Assembly (NCBI RefSeq): GCF_031181555.1
Contig: NZ_JAPSKQ010000003.1
Span: 1-52,184, forward strand
DNA length: 52,184 nt
Direction of reading: 5' to 3'
DNA from: Streptomyces sp.
Lineage (GTDB): Bacteria > Actinomycetota > Actinomycetes > Streptomycetales > Streptomycetaceae
Shown here: positions 1 to 10,429 of the stretch, piece by piece
How positions within the stretch are numbered: position 1 is the stretch's first letter
Layout of the letters: every line of letters begins with the position of its first letter
The notes under the pieces: model-generated
Told to the model about the DNA's origin: nothing
The model's database searches: none
Seen by the model: the letters and a program-made list of their open reading frames with translations, nothing else
Program-made: the position numbers and the translations under genes

Positions 1-827
1 ATCAGGAGTCGGCTCGTGGTGCCGACTGTTTCCTGATCCAGAGCCACACTGCTCCGATCAACAAGTGGATCATGGAGCAGTTGATCATGATCGATGCGTT
101 GAAGCGTGCGTCGGCCAGGTCCATCACGGTGATCGTGCCGTTCTACGGTTACGCGCGGCAGGACAAGAAGCACCGGGGTCGTGAACCGATTTCGGCGCGT
201 CTGATCGCGGATCTGATGAAGACGGCGGGTGCCGATCGGCTCCTCACGGTGGATCTGCACACGGATCAGATCCAGGGGTTCTTCGACGGTCCTGTCGACC
301 ACCTCTTCGCGTTGCCGCTGCTGGCGGACTACGTGGGGGCGAAGGTGGACCGGGAGAAGCTGACGGTGGTGTCGCCGGACGCGGGCCGTGTGCGGGTGGC
401 GGACCGTTGGTGCGACCGGTTGGGTGCGCCGCTGGCGATCGTGCACAAGCGGCGGGACAAGGACGTGGCGAACCAGGTGACCGTCCACGAGGTGGTCGGT
501 GAGGTGAAGGGCCGCGTCTGCGTGCTGGTGGACGACATGATCGACACCGGTGGCACGATCTGCGCGGCGGCGGACGCGCTGTTCGCGCACGGTGCGGAGG
601 ACGTCATCGTGACGGCGACGCACGGTGTGCTGTCGGGTCCGGCGGCGGACCGGCTGAAGAACTCGAAGGTCAGTGAGTTCGTGTTCACGAACACGTTGCC
701 GACGCCGACCGAGCTGAGCGAGTCGCTGGACAAGATCACGGTGCTGTCGATCGCGCCGACGATCGCGCGTGCGGTGCGTGAGGTGTTCGAGGACGGTTCG
801 GTGACGAGCCTGTTCGACGAGCAGTAA
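1..827 (+). CDS. prs: Ribose-phosphate pyrophosphokinase, 5'-truncated by the window edge
   Basis: Makes PRPP from ribose 5-phosphate and ATP, feeding purine, pyrimidine, histidine, tryptophan and NAD synthesis in the cytoplasm. The reading frame is open from base 3, so the first roughly 50-60 residues lie outside the window. Upstream of the first internal ATG (72) the frame already encodes family sequence (QSHTAPINKWIMEQ). The flexible-loop KRRDK stretch and the PRPP-binding DDMIDTGGTI motif (about 532-562) are intact, and the C-terminus is normal. It is followed by rplY, as is usual in Streptomyces. No internal defect is visible. Confidence 0.96.
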   Translation, partial: QESARGADCFLIQSHTAPINKWIMEQLIMIDALKRASARSITVIVPFYGYARQDKKHRGREPISARLIADLMKTAGADRLLTVDLHTDQIQGFFDGPVDHLFALPLLADYVGAKVDREKLTVVSPDAGRVRVADRWCDRLGAPLAIVHKRRDKDVANQVTVHEVVGEVKGRVCVLVDDMIDTGGTICAAADALFAHGAEDVIVTATHGVLSGPAADRLKNSKVSEFVFTNTLPTPTELSESLDKITVLSIAPTIARAVREVFEDGSVTSLFDEQ

Positions 828-873
828 GGGTTCTGCGACCGTTTCCGGTGGCCGGCGTCGTCCGGTGATCGTT

Positions 874-903
874 TTGGGTGCGGCCTCCCGGTCCGAGTAG
901 ACT
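874..903 (+). promoter_or_regulatory. Candidate promoter of rplY
   Basis: TTGGGT (874-879), an 18-nt spacer, and TAGACT (898-903), which fits the streptomycete housekeeping -10 form TAGNNT. This gives a leader of about 125 nt before rplY. A perfect 9-bp inverted repeat (881-889 with 922-930) flanks the -10. The call rests on motif similarity alone. Confidence 0.45.
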
Positions 904-1038
904 GCTGCAGTTGCTCGGCGAGGGAGGCCGTTCCGCTTCGTATGGGGCGGGTGCGGCGGTCCGTTATCGACGCGCTCTTCGTAGCAGGCCGTTCGTGGCC
1001 GGGTGACCACGTCCGTTTTCTGACTTCGAGGAGTGATC

Positions 1039-1629
1039 ATGTCCGAGGTGAAGATCTCCGCCGCGACGCGCACCGAGTTCGGCAAGGGTGCCGCGCGCCG
1101 TATCCGTCGTGACAACAAGGTTCCGGGTGTGCTGTACGGGCACGGTTCGGACCCGCTGCACCTGACGTTCCCGGGCCACGAGCTGCTGCTGGCGCTGCGT
1201 ACGCCGAACGTGCTGATCTCGCTGGACATCGACGGCAAGACCAGTGAGCTGGCGATTCCGAAGGCCGTGCAGCGTGACCCGCTGAAGGGTTTCCTGGAGC
1301 ACGTCGACCTGCAGCTGGTCCAGCGCGGCGAGACCGTGACGGTGGAGATCCCGGTCCACACCGAGGGTGAGCTGGCCCCGGGCGGCAACCTGCTGGAGCA
1401 CGTGCTGGGCACGCTGCCGGTCGAGGCCGAGGCGACCCACATCCCCGAGTCCGTCACGGTGTCCGTCGAGGGCCTGGAGGCCGGTGCCTCCATCCACGCC
1501 AAGGACATCACCCTTCCGAAGGGCGCCAAGCTGGCCGTCGACGGGGACGCGGTCGTCATCCAGGTGCTGGCCGCGCAGGCGGAGGAGGGCACGGAGGGCG
1601 AGGAGTCCGGCGAGGCCACCGAGGCCTGA
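1039..1629 (+). CDS. rplY: 50S ribosomal protein L25 / general stress protein Ctc
   Basis: A 196-residue protein of the long L25/TL5/CTC type: an N-terminal 5S rRNA-binding beta-barrel domain (about 1-93, with the EFGKGAARR and KVPGVLYGHG stretches) followed by the CTC-type C-terminal domain and an acidic tail rich in Glu. It binds 5S rRNA in the large ribosomal subunit. I place the start at ATG 1039 because GAGGAG (1028-1033) sits 5 nt upstream; the GTG at 1033 overlaps that ribosome binding site. It lies between prs and pth and is probably co-transcribed at least partly with pth. Confidence 0.95.
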   Translation: MSEVKISAATRTEFGKGAARRIRRDNKVPGVLYGHGSDPLHLTFPGHELLLALRTPNVLISLDIDGKTSELAIPKAVQRDPLKGFLEHVDLQLVQRGETVTVEIPVHTEGELAPGGNLLEHVLGTLPVEAEATHIPESVTVSVEGLEAGASIHAKDITLPKGAKLAVDGDAVVIQVLAAQAEEGTEGEESGEATEA

Positions 1630-1651
1630 TCCGTACCGACGCCGTATTCGT

Positions 1652-1683
1652 CAGCCGCTGTTTCCCGTCGGGGGCAGCGGCTG
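1652..1683 (+). terminator. Hairpin between rplY and pth
   Basis: A perfect 8-bp stem, CAGCCGCT (1652-1659) with AGCGGCTG (1676-1683), and a 16-nt loop. There is no T-run, as is common for streptomycete terminators. It could attenuate read-through into pth, since it ends only 18 nt before the pth start. Confidence 0.4.
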
Positions 1684-1701
1684 GCGCGTATCGAGGGAGA
1701 C

Positions 1702-2304
1702 ATGCAGGTGACGACCGATGCCGGTGCCCCGTGGTTGATCGTGGGTCTGGGAAACCCGGGGCCGGAGTACGCGATGAACCGGCACAACGTGGGGTTCATG
1801 GTGGCGGATCTGCTGGCGGAGCGGGTGGGGGGCCGGTTCAAGCGGGCCGGGAAGGCTCAGGCGCAGGTGGTGGAGGGGCGGATCGGGCCGCCGGGGCCGG
1901 CGAATCGGCGGGTGGTCCTGGCGAAGCCGATGTCGTACATGAATCTGTCGGGCGGGCCGGTGAACGCGCTGCGGGAGTTCTACAAGGTGCCGGTGGCGCA
2001 TGTGGTCGCGGTTCATGACGAGTTGGACATCGATTACGGCGTGCTGCGGCTGAAGCTGGGTGGCGGGGACAACGGTCACAACGGGCTGAAGTCGCTCACG
2101 AAGGCGTTCGGGCGGGACTACCACCGGGTGCGGTTCGGGATCGGGCGTCCGCCGGGGCGGATGCAGGTGGCGGATTTCGTGCTGCGGGATTTCTCGTCGG
2201 CGGAGCGCAAGGAGCTGGACTACCTCGTGGACCGGGCGGCGGACGCGGTGGAGTGCCTGGTGATCGAGGGGTTGGAGCGGGCGCAGAGCGCGTACAACTC
2301 GTGA
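1702..2304 (+). CDS. pth: Peptidyl-tRNA hydrolase
   Basis: Releases tRNA from peptidyl-tRNAs that drop off the ribosome. The 200-residue length is normal for the bacterial Pth family. Key residues are in place: Asn18 in GLGNPG, catalytic His28 in NRHNVGF, Asn81 in [10 protein letters not shown], Asp106 in HDELD, and the [11 protein letters not shown] loop. The start is ATG 1702, preceded by GAGGGAG (1693-1699). A 20-bp tandem duplication overlaps its stop codon. Confidence 0.96.
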   Translation: MQVTTDAGAPWLIVGLGNPGPEYAMNRHNVGFMVADLLAERVGGRFKRAGKAQAQVVEGRIGPPGPANRRVVLAKPMSYMNLSGGPVNALREFYKVPVAHVVAVHDELDIDYGVLRLKLGGGDNGHNGLKSLTKAFGRDYHRVRFGIGRPPGRMQVADFVLRDFSSAERKELDYLVDRAADAVECLVIEGLERAQSAYNS

Positions 2305-2334
2305 GGTGTGCGGAGGACTCGTGAGGTGCGCGGA
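2297..2334 (+). repeat. Imperfect 20-bp tandem duplication at the pth stop codon
   Basis: The motif ACTCGTGAGGTGYGCGGA occurs at 2297-2314 and again at 2317-2334, a 20-bp period with one mismatch. The first copy contains the pth TGA, so the second looks like a duplicated gene end lying in the spacer. Confidence 0.6.
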
Positions 2335-2407
2335 CGGCTCCTGAGTCGTCGGTGCGCACATCTGTTGACTTGTCCTTCGGGCGTCCTCCGTTTGCCCCCC
2401 ACCGGAG

Positions 2408-2437
2408 TTGACCGACCGCGAGGTCATGGCCAAGGAT
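2408..2437 (+). promoter_or_regulatory. Candidate promoter giving a leaderless transcript
   Basis: TTGACC (2408-2413), an 18-nt spacer and AAGGAT (2432-2437). The ATG of the next gene (2445) is 7 nt beyond the -10, where transcription would begin. No ribosome binding site precedes that ATG. Confidence 0.45.
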
Positions 2438-2444
2438 CGCGGCC

Positions 2445-2933
2445 ATGCCTTCTGCGGTTCTCTCCTCCCGGGGCTTTTCCGCCGTGCTGCGGCTGTGCCG
2501 GTTCGCGGCGATGGGCACGGTCGCGGCGCTGATCCTGATCGCCGGCGTGTGGGCGTCGTGGGGGACGGCGCAGCACGTGATGCTGACGAAGGGGCGCGAG
2601 CGCGGCACGGTCGAGGTGGCGCGGTGCGGTGCGAGGACGTGCGCGGGGCCGTACGCGCCGTTGTCGCAGGGGTCGCAGCCGCGGGCGGAGGTCGTGCTGG
2701 AGAACTCGGTGGCCGTGGACAGGGGTGGGACCTACACGGTGGTGCTGAAGCCGGGCGGCGAGCAGGCGGTCCGTTCCGGCCCCGCCGGGATCCTGTACGC
2801 GTGGGTTCCGCTGGGCGGGGCGCTGCTGCTGGCGTCGGTGGTGGTGGCGGGCGGGCTGCTGCGGACGCGGGCCGCGTGGGCGCTGGCGCTGTCGGGGACG
2901 GCGCTGCTCACGGCGGCTTTCCTGGCGGTCTGA
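2445..2933 (+). CDS. Small membrane protein of unknown function
   Basis: A 162-residue protein with one hydrophobic helix near residues 22-40, an external-looking middle portion with a CGARTC cysteine pair (possible disulfide), and two C-terminal helices (about 115-135 and 140-160). The layout suggests a three-helix membrane protein with a 70-residue loop. I do not recognise a family. It converges on ppc across a strong hairpin. The start at ATG 2445 has no ribosome binding site but has a -10 hexamer 7 nt upstream, consistent with leaderless initiation. Confidence 0.8.
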   Translation: MPSAVLSSRGFSAVLRLCRFAAMGTVAALILIAGVWASWGTAQHVMLTKGRERGTVEVARCGARTCAGPYAPLSQGSQPRAEVVLENSVAVDRGGTYTVVLKPGGEQAVRSGPAGILYAWVPLGGALLLASVVVAGGLLRTRAAWALALSGTALLTAAFLAV

Positions 2934-2980
2934 GTCGCCCGGCGCCCGGCTGCCCGGCCGGACCGGCCGTCTGAACGAAC

Positions 2981-3017
2981 GGTGCCCCCGGGCCCTGTCA
3001 CGGGGCTCGGGGGCACC
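2981..3017. terminator. Bidirectional hairpin terminator between the membrane protein gene and ppc
   Basis: GGTGCCCCC (2981-2989) pairs perfectly with GGGGGCACC (3009-3017), and the stem continues inward with further GC and GU pairs to a loop near 2997-3001. It lies between convergent genes and serves both. Confidence 0.8.
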
Positions 3018-3036
3018 GCCCTGTCCGGGGCCGGGG

Positions 3037-5769
<2,733 letters not shown>

Positions 5770-5968
5770 AGGTGCGGCTCCTTGCAGTGTTGAAGCTCGT
5801 CTGGGAGGGAACCCGGACGGCGTCTCGCGCGGCGGGCGCCGCATACGGGCCGGACGTCCGGGAAGAAATCAGAGCGGACCGCGCTGTCCGACCGACTTCC
5901 AGGATAGGTGCCGGCCCGGACGCCCAGGCCGACGGGCTCTTGCCGCCGGGCGACGCACTGCCATACTT

Positions 5969-5995
5969 ACGACGCCGTAGGTTACGGAACCGTAG
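5969..5995 (+). promoter_or_regulatory. Tandem palindromic operators around the desaturase -10
   Basis: Two 12-bp palindromes of the form TACGRNNCCGTA, at 5969-5980 (TACGACGCCGTA) and 5984-5995 (TACGGAACCGTA), 15 bp centre to centre. A candidate -10, TAGGTT (5979-5984), joins them, so a bound protein would cover the promoter. The coupled TetR gene downstream is the obvious candidate ligand; this is inference. Confidence 0.6.
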
Positions 5996-6062
5996 GAAGG
6001 ATGAGCGGCTTCCCGCAGCCCGGGCACATCACCTCATCCCACATACCCCACAGGGGACACGC

Positions 6063-7091
6063 ATGACCTCAAGCTCCGATGTGATCAACGAAAATCCACA
6101 CAAGGACCCGCACGAGGACCGGTCCGGGGGTGCGGCGCTGCCCTCCGCCACGCTGGGCGGGGAGCAGAAGCGTTCGGTCGAGCAGATCACGCTGCTGCTC
6201 TTCATCACCGTCCCGTTCCTGGCACTGCTGGCGGCGGTCCCGCTGGCGTGGGGCTGGGGAGTGAGCTGGCTGGACCTGGGCCTGCTGGTCTTCTTCTACT
6301 TCCTGGGGTGCCACGGCATCACCATCGGCTTCCACCGCCACTTCACCCACGGGTCGTTCAAGGCCAAGCGTCCGCTGAAGATCGCGCTGGCCATCGCCGG
6401 CTCCATGGCGGTCGAGGGTCCGCTGGTGCGCTGGGTGGCCGACCACCGCAAGCACCACAAGTTCTCCGACGCCGAGGGCGACCCGCATTCGCCGTGGCGG
6501 TACGGGGAGACGGTCCCGGCGCTGATCAAGGGCCTGTGGTGGGCGCACATCGGCTGGATGTTCGACGAGGAGCAGACGCCGCAGGACAAGTACGCGCCGG
6601 ATCTGATCAAGGACCGGACGCTCAGGGCGATCTCCCGCCAGTTCGTGCTGTGGACGGTCGTGTCGCTGGCGCTGCCGGCGGTGATCGGCGGCCTGGTCAC
6701 GATGTCGTGGTGGGGCGCGTTCACGGGCTTCTTCTGGGGCTCGCTCGTCCGGGTGGCGCTGCTGCACCACGTGACGTGGTCGATCAACTCGATCTGCCAC
6801 GCGGTCGGCAAGCGCCCGTTCAAGTCGCGGGACCGTTCGGGCAACGTGTGGTGGCTGGCGATCCTGTCCTGCGGCGAGTCCTGGCACAACCTGCACCACG
6901 CCGACCCGACCTCGGCGCGGCACGGGGTGGAGCGGGGACAGCTCGACTCGAGCGCCCGTCTGATTCGCTGGTTCGAGCAGCTGGGCTGGGCGTACGACGT
7001 GCGGTGGCCGTCACGCTCGCGTATCGATTCGCGTCGCAACGTCGGGGAAGGCGGCTCCCGGCGCGGGGAGGAGACCGTCAAGGCGGCATGA
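6063..7091 (+). CDS. Membrane fatty acid (acyl-CoA/acyl-lipid) desaturase
   Basis: A 342-residue diiron membrane desaturase that introduces a double bond, probably delta-9, into fatty acyl chains. All three histidine boxes are present: HRHFTH (91-96), HRKHH (128-132) and HNLHH (275-279). Hydrophobic helices flank them (about 41-62, 67-85, 192-215, 218-235). The start is ATG 6063; the open frame extends further upstream only through the operator region. The last codons overlap the TetR start (ATGA at 7088-7091), so the two genes are translationally coupled. The product tunes membrane fluidity. Confidence 0.93.
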   Translation: MTSSSDVINENPHKDPHEDRSGGAALPSATLGGEQKRSVEQITLLLFITVPFLALLAAVPLAWGWGVSWLDLGLLVFFYFLGCHGITIGFHRHFTHGSFKAKRPLKIALAIAGSMAVEGPLVRWVADHRKHHKFSDAEGDPHSPWRYGETVPALIKGLWWAHIGWMFDEEQTPQDKYAPDLIKDRTLRAISRQFVLWTVVSLALPAVIGGLVTMSWWGAFTGFFWGSLVRVALLHHVTWSINSICHAVGKRPFKSRDRSGNVWWLAILSCGESWHNLHHADPTSARHGVERGQLDSSARLIRWFEQLGWAYDVRWPSRSRIDSRRNVGEGGSRRGEETVKAA

Positions 7092-7765
7092 TGGTCGGCG
7101 TGGCGACCGACTCCAGCAGCACCCCGAGCAACGACAAGCCGCGGCGCACGCGCCGCACCCGGATGACCGGTGCCGAGCGCCGGCAGCAGCTGCTGGAGAT
7201 CGGCCGCACGCTGTTCGCCGCGAAGGGTTTCGAGGGCACGTCGGTGGAGGAGATCGCGGCGAAGGCCGGGGTCTCCAAGCCGGTGGTGTACGAGCACTTC
7301 GGCGGCAAGGAGGGCCTGTACGCGGTGGTGGTGGACCGCGAGATGCGGCGCCTGCTGGACATGGTGACCAGCTCCCTGACCGCGGGTCACCCGCGGGAGC
7401 TGTGCGAGCAGGCGGCGTTCGCGCTGCTGGACTACATCGAGGAGTACACGGACGGTTTCCGCATCCTGGTCCGTGACTCCCCCATCCCGCAGTCGACGGG
7501 TTCCTTCGCCTCGCTGATCTCGGACATCGCCACCCAGGTGGAGGACATCCTGGGCCGCGAGTTCAAGAGCCGGGGCTTCGACCCCAAGCTGGCCCCGCTG
7601 TACGCGCAGGCCCTGGTCGGGATGGTCGCCCTGACCGGCCAGTGGTGGCTGGACGTGCGCAAGCCGAAGAAGGCGGAGGTGGCGGCCCACCTGGTGAACC
7701 TGGCCTGGCACGGCCTGGACGGGCTGGAGCCGAAGCCCCGGCTGATAGGGCACCGGAAGAGCTGA
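7088..7765 (+). CDS. TetR-family regulator coupled to the desaturase
   Basis: A 225-residue protein. Residues about 30-75 form a TetR N-terminal helix-turn-helix (TSVEEIAAKAGVSKPVVYEHF). The C-terminal half is an all-helical ligand domain rich in aromatics. Two adjacent ATGs (7088 and 7091) are possible starts, and a GTG at 7100 is a third; 7088 overlaps the desaturase stop as ATGA. The context suggests it senses acyl chains and controls the desaturase through the tandem palindromes at 5969-5995, like the desaturase repressors known in other bacteria. The ligand and operator assignments are inferred. Confidence 0.9.
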   Translation: MMVGVATDSSSTPSNDKPRRTRRTRMTGAERRQQLLEIGRTLFAAKGFEGTSVEEIAAKAGVSKPVVYEHFGGKEGLYAVVVDREMRRLLDMVTSSLTAGHPRELCEQAAFALLDYIEEYTDGFRILVRDSPIPQSTGSFASLISDIATQVEDILGREFKSRGFDPKLAPLYAQALVGMVALTGQWWLDVRKPKKAEVAAHLVNLAWHGLDGLEPKPRLIGHRKS

Positions 7766-7781
7766 ACCAGGGGTGCACAGG

Positions 7782-7949
7782 ATGGGCCTTGTGCGATTGA
7801 CCTCGCGCCGTCGTGTGCGCATGGCTGAGATCCCGGTCGGTGCAGCCCGTGCCCGGCTCGGCGACCCGGTCCGCGGCTACCGCGTGCCGTACGTCGTCGA
7901 GGACGCCGTCGTCCTCGCCCTCGTCACTCACCCGGGCCGCACGCCCTGA
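7782..7949 (+). CDS. Possible 55-residue protein of unknown function
   Basis: ATG 7782 opens a 55-codon frame ending at TGA 7947-7949, overlapping the 3' end of tam by 26 bp. The product is basic at the front and ends with a short hydrophobic strand (YVVEDAVVLALVTH), reminiscent of the core of RelE/ParE-like small proteins but too short to call. Only a weak AGGGG lies upstream. It could be a degraded gene fragment or chance. Confidence 0.3.
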   Translation: MGLVRLTSRRRVRMAEIPVGAARARLGDPVRGYRVPYVVEDAVVLALVTHPGRTP

Positions 7950-8772
7950 GTCGGCTTCCCTTGCGGGCCACGGCGAAGATCCGCCGGAAGGGGAACGGGG
8001 TGCCGTGCGCCCCGGCCGGGTAGGCGGCCCGCAGCGCGGTGCGGTACTCGGTGAGGAACTCCTCCCGCCCCTCCGGGTCGTCGGCGAGGGCGGTGAGGAC
8101 GGGCCTCAGGCCGGTGCCCTTGACCCAGTCGAGGACGGGGTCCTCGCCCGTCAGCAGGTGGACGTACGTCGTCTCCCACACGTCGGCGGTGCAGCCGAGG
8201 CCGGTCAGCCGCTCCAGGTACTCCTCGGGCCGGAGCACGGCCCCGGTGTGGCGCAGGACGCCGTCGAGGCGGGCGCGCCATCGCGGGGAGGCGGCGAGGT
8301 CGCGCATCAGGGTGTGGCTGGGGGCGTCGAAGTTGCCGGGCACCTGGAGGGCGAAGGTGCCGCCGGGGGCGAGGGCGGCGGTCCAGTCGTCGAACCGCTC
8401 CGCGTGTCCGGGGACCCACTGGAGCGTGGCGTTGCTGACGATCAGGTCGTACGGCCGGTCGGGCGTCCAGGTGCGGACGTCGGCGTGGGCGAAGTCGATC
8501 CGGCCGCCCCCGGGGGTGGGGCCCCCGTGGCCGGCGCGGGCCGCCTCGAGCATCTCGGGCGAGTTGTCGTAGCCGGTGACGCGGGCGGTGGGCCAGCGGC
8601 CGGTGAGCAGGGCGGTGACGTTGCCGGCGCCGCAGCCCAGGTCGGCGATGCGGGGCGGGTGCCCGGGGAGGTCCGGGACGCGGGCGAGGAGGTCGGTGAA
8701 GGGCCGGGTGCGATGACCGGCGTGGCGCAGGTACTGGGCGGGGTCCCAGGCGGGGGTGGCGGCTGCGGGCAT
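7924..8772 (-). CDS. tam: Trans-aconitate 2-methyltransferase
   Basis: A 282-residue SAM-dependent methyltransferase that methylates trans-aconitate, an inhibitor of aconitase formed from cis-aconitate. Motif I is IADLGCGAG (42-50), and NATLQWVPGH matches the Tam family after motif III. The start is ATG 8772 with AGGAGA 5 nt upstream. It is divergent from a MarR gene with shared operators. This is the arrangement described for tam/tamR of S. coelicolor, where the regulator responds to aconitate and citrate. The enzyme name comes from motif similarity plus that context. Confidence 0.88.
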   Translation of the reverse strand: MPAAATPAWDPAQYLRHAGHRTRPFTDLLARVPDLPGHPPRIADLGCGAGNVTALLTGRWPTARVTGYDNSPEMLEAARAGHGGPTPGGGRIDFAHADVRTWTPDRPYDLIVSNATLQWVPGHAERFDDWTAALAPGGTFALQVPGNFDAPSHTLMRDLAASPRWRARLDGVLRHTGAVLRPEEYLERLTGLGCTADVWETTYVHLLTGEDPVLDWVKGTGLRPVLTALADDPEGREEFLTEYRTALRAAYPAGAHGTPFPFRRIFAVARKGSRLRACGPGE

Positions 8773-8826
8773 GGGGTCTCCTGACGACGACGGACCGGGC
8801 GGGGCCCAGCCTCCCGCCCGCGTTAG

Positions 8827-8871
8827 CTCGATGTCAAGAATCTTTGACTCAATATACTCGACATCAAGAGA
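8827..8871. promoter_or_regulatory. TamR-type operator array between tam and tamR
   Basis: Two copies of CTCGA-NN-TCAAGA, at 8827-8839 and 8857-8869, exactly 30 bp apart, each an imperfect palindrome. Between them is a third near-palindrome, TCAAGAATCTTTGA (8834-8847). The block is AT-rich against a GC-rich background and would cover both divergent promoters. Confidence 0.7.
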
Positions 8872-8904
8872 CTTCACGTCGACACAACCACTACACTGAT
8901 CCGC

Positions 8905-9402
8905 ATGGAGGACGAGGTCGATCGGCTGGTCGCAGCGTGGCGCCGGGAGCGCCCGGACCTCGACGTGGAACCGCTCGAGGTGCTCAGCCGGGTGAGCAGA
9001 CTGGCCCGGCACCTGGACCGGGCGCGCCGGCTCGCCTTCGCCGAACACGGTCTGGAGACCTGGGAGTTCGACGTCCTGACCGCGCTGCGCCGCGCGGGCA
9101 CCCCGTACCAGCTCTCGCCGGGGCAGCTCCTCACCCAGACCCTGGTCACGTCCGGCACGATGACCAACCGCATCGACCGCCTCGCCAAGAAGGGGCTGGT
9201 GGAGCGGCTGCCCGACCCCAGCGACCGGCGCGGTGTCCTGGTCCGGCTCACGGACGAGGGCCGTGACCGCGCCGACCAGGCACTGGCCGGGCTGCTGGCG
9301 CAGGAGCGGGCCATCCTCGCGGAGCTCTCCCACGCACAGCGCAGTGAGCTGGCGGCACTGCTACGCCAGTTGACCGCCCCGTTCGACAACATCCCCGGTT
9401 GA
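8905..9402 (+). CDS. tamR: MarR-family regulator TamR
   Basis: A 165-residue winged-helix MarR protein. The DNA-binding core spans about residues 50-110 (LSPGQLLTQTLVTSGTMTNRIDRLAKKGLVERLPDPSDRRGVLVRLT in shorter pieces), with an N-terminal extra helix as in the UrtR/TamR subfamily. From published work on S. coelicolor TamR, it represses tam and its own gene and is released by citrate or aconitate. The start is ATG 8905 with TACACT (8892-8897) 7 nt upstream and no ribosome binding site, consistent with a leaderless mRNA. Its 3' end overlaps the convergent response regulator by 42 bp. Confidence 0.88.
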   Translation: MEDEVDRLVAAWRRERPDLDVEPLEVLSRVSRLARHLDRARRLAFAEHGLETWEFDVLTALRRAGTPYQLSPGQLLTQTLVTSGTMTNRIDRLAKKGLVERLPDPSDRRGVLVRLTDEGRDRADQALAGLLAQERAILAELSHAQRSELAALLRQLTAPFDNIPG

Positions 9403-10140
9403 CGGCCGGTCCAGGTCGACGGGTCCGACGCCCGCCCGGCGGGCGAGGGCGACGGCGGCGAGGGTGGAGTGCACCCCCAGTTTGCCGAGGACGTTCTGCA
9501 TGTGCGTCCGCACGGTGTGCGGGGACAGGAACAGGCGCTCGGCGACCGCTTTGCGCCCCAGTCCCGCCACCATGCACCGCAGCACTTCCCGTTCCCTCGG
9601 AGTCAGGGACTCCACGAGCCGTTCGCTCTCGGTGCGGTGCCTGCGGGCGGCGGTCAGTTCGCGCAGGACGCCGGTGAGCAGGGCGGGCGGCAGATGTGTC
9701 TCGTCGCGCAGCACCCCGCGGATGACGGTGAGCAGCCGGTTCAGCGAGCAGTCCTTGGCCACCCACCCGGAGGCTCCCGCCTGCAGGGCGAGCGCGGCCC
9801 GGCGCGGGTCGTCCTTCTCGGCGAGGACGACGGTCCGCACCTGCGGCTGCGCGGAGCGCACCCCCGTGACCAGCGATATCCCGTCGACGAGTCCGTCCTC
9901 GTCGCCGCCGCGCACCGGCACGGCCGGCCGTCCGTCCGGCACCTTGCCGCCCAGGTCGGCGTCGACGAGCAGGACGTCGAACCGCCGCCCCTCGGCGGCC
10001 GCCCGCTCCAGGCAGCGCAGCGCGGCCGGGCCGCTGCCCGCCGCGGACACGTCGACGTCGGGCTCTGCGGCCAGTGCCGCGGCCAGTGACTCGGCGAAGA
10101 TGCGATGGTCGTCGACGACCAGGACTCGGATGCGAACCAC
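9361..10140 (-). CDS. Orphan NarL/LuxR-type response regulator
   Basis: A 259-residue protein with a receiver domain (VLVVDDH at 6-12, putative phospho-Asp60 in VLLVDAD, conserved Lys in GWVAKD) and a C-terminal LuxR helix-turn-helix (LTPREREVLRCMVAGLGRK, then SPHTVRTHMQNVLGKLGV). An insertion of roughly 25 residues rich in Gly/Asp follows the phospho-Asp strand, unusual for NarL receivers. The start is GTG 10140, with GAAGGGGG a few bases upstream. No histidine kinase is nearby. Compare the paralogous but degenerate regulator at 16602-17294. Confidence 0.88.
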   Translation of the reverse strand: MVRIRVLVVDDHRIFAESLAAALAAEPDVDVSAAGSGPAALRCLERAAAEGRRFDVLLVDADLGGKVPDGRPAVPVRGGDEDGLVDGISLVTGVRSAQPQVRTVVLAEKDDPRRAALALQAGASGWVAKDCSLNRLLTVIRGVLRDETHLPPALLTGVLRELTAARRHRTESERLVESLTPREREVLRCMVAGLGRKAVAERLFLSPHTVRTHMQNVLGKLGVHSTLAAVALARRAGVGPVDLDRPSTGDVVERGGQLA

Positions 10141-10225
10141 GAAACCCCCTTCCCCGGGCTCTGTGCGGAGCAGGGGATCACCCCCTCGTCGAAAGGACGA
10201 CACCGACGCGGGTACGACGCCGAAG

Positions 10226-10253
10226 CCCCTGTCACGAACGCACCGGACAGGGG
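10226..10253. repeat. Inverted repeat upstream of the response regulator
   Basis: CCCCTGTC (10226-10233) and GACAGGGG (10246-10253) form a perfect 8-bp inverted repeat with a 12-bp spacer, in the 289-bp space between the response regulator start and the acetyltransferase. It may be an operator of the leftward gene. Apart from this and a weak promoter-like pair (TTGCAG 10391, TTTATG 10415), I see nothing in the spacer. Confidence 0.4.
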
Positions 10254-10429
10254 ACGGGCCGCCGCGACCGCACGCCGACCGCCACCCCGCCCCGGACGCC
10301 GTACCCGGCTTCCCTCGCCCCCTGATCGGCGCCGGCCCCCACCGGCACTGTTCATCAGGGTACGGGCGGGGACCGGGAGCGGAAGGTTATTTGCAGAACT
10401 GGCGCCTCTGCGCGTTTATGGTGAGCCGC

